DNA of 64,000 bases from Paenibacillus pectinilyticus (GTDB lineage: Bacteria; Bacillota; Bacilli; Paenibacillales; NBRC-103111), in assembly GCF_001700435.1 (NCBI RefSeq), contig NZ_LYPC01000025.1, forward strand, positions 100,191-164,190, written 5' to 3'. Both the position numbers and the translations under genes were made by a program. Shown in pieces: positions 63,902 to 64,000 of this stretch. Numbering within the stretch: the first letter of the stretch is position 1; the number at the start of each line of letters is the position of its first letter. A model generated the notes under the pieces. It was not told where the DNA came from, did no database searches, and was given only the letters and a program-made list of their open reading frames with translations.

Positions 63902-64000
63902 AGCTAAAGAACTCCTCGCTTGCTAGAAATGCGGAATGCAGGATGCGCTGGATTCGTTGGATCCATGGCTGGAACGAACCTAGAACTTTTCGTAGATGAA

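Noticed and set aside
63902-64000. Possible 3' end of another minus-strand gene at the right edge
   Set aside because: One minus-strand frame is open from the edge to a stop at 63904-63906, but 31 codons without a recognisable motif are too little to call.
1-64000. CRISPR arrays, rRNA and tRNA genes
   Set aside because: No regularly spaced direct repeats with unique spacers were seen (the 11-bp and 21-bp repeats are contiguous), and no cloverleaf or rRNA-like sequence was recognised.

Overview
The window looks like chromosomal DNA of an endospore-forming, flagellated Firmicute of the Paenibacillaceae (Paenibacillus or a close relative). The evidence is an alpha/beta-type spore protein, AGGAGG-type ribosome binding sites with frequent GTG and TTG starts, DegS/DegU, ComFA/ComFC, a sigma-D flagellar block and FtsEX/CtpB/MinJ-like genes in an order close to the Bacillus subtilis comF-flgM-hag-secA-prfB-ftsEX-uvrBA region. 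No rRNA, tRNA or CRISPR array was found.

Layout. 1-5.1 kb: 3' part of a large surface-layer-type protein, a small secreted protein, a spore protein, metK behind an unusual regulatory region, and a coiled-coil protein. 5.2-13.5 kb: a secreted phosphodiester glycosidase, degS-degU, a short glycosyltransferase-like orphan, comFA-comFC and yvyF. 13.5-23.8 kb: flagellar block flgM-flgN-flgK-flgL-yviE-fliW-csrA-hag-yjfB-fliD-flaG-fliS-fliT, with two good sigma-D promoters and a CsrA-site candidate in the hag leader. 23.8-30.1 kb: cold shock protein, hpf, secA, prfB (with its programmed frameshift) and a YitT-family gene. 30.3-40.3 kb: arginine genes argC-J-B-D-F-G-H, split between argB and argD by a lone TnpB nuclease gene. 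40.5-44.2 kb: a signalling operon of HD-GYP response regulator, H-NOX heme sensor, hybrid histidine kinase and receiver protein. 44.3-47.6 kb (minus strand): DUF4097, DUF1700 and VanW-family envelope proteins. 47.8-53.7 kb: ftsE-ftsX, an EnvC-like M23 protein, ctpB-type protease and a MinJ-like PDZ membrane protein. 53.8-55.4 kb (minus): motA-motB. 55.7-60.6 kb: uvrB-uvrA. 60.9-63.9 kb: two very small proteins, a sugar phosphate isomerase/epimerase and an MBOAT acyltransferase (the last two on the minus strand).

How the genes work together. FliW, CsrA and Hag form the known flagellin homeostasis circuit. FliD, FliS, FliT, FlgN, FlgK and FlgL build and cap the filament, and MotAB powers it. 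FtsEX with the M23 coiled-coil protein is the classical wall-hydrolase activation set. ArgC-J-B-D-F-G-H covers the cyclic pathway from glutamate to arginine, lacking only carbamoyl phosphate synthetase. The H-NOX operon probably links nitric oxide or redox state to phosphotransfer and cyclic-di-GMP breakdown.

Most interesting signals: an array of six to seven 11-bp-phased repeats ahead of a near-consensus promoter upstream of metK, where no S-box is visible; two clusters of DnaA boxes far from any origin genes, flanking csp-hpf-secA-prfB-yitT; the H-NOX/kinase/HD-GYP operon; the isolated TnpB with guide-RNA-like 3' sequence inside the arg operon; and a sigma-D promoter whose -10 element is one arm of the upstream gene's terminator. 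Domain assignments are from reading the proteins; no database search was run.
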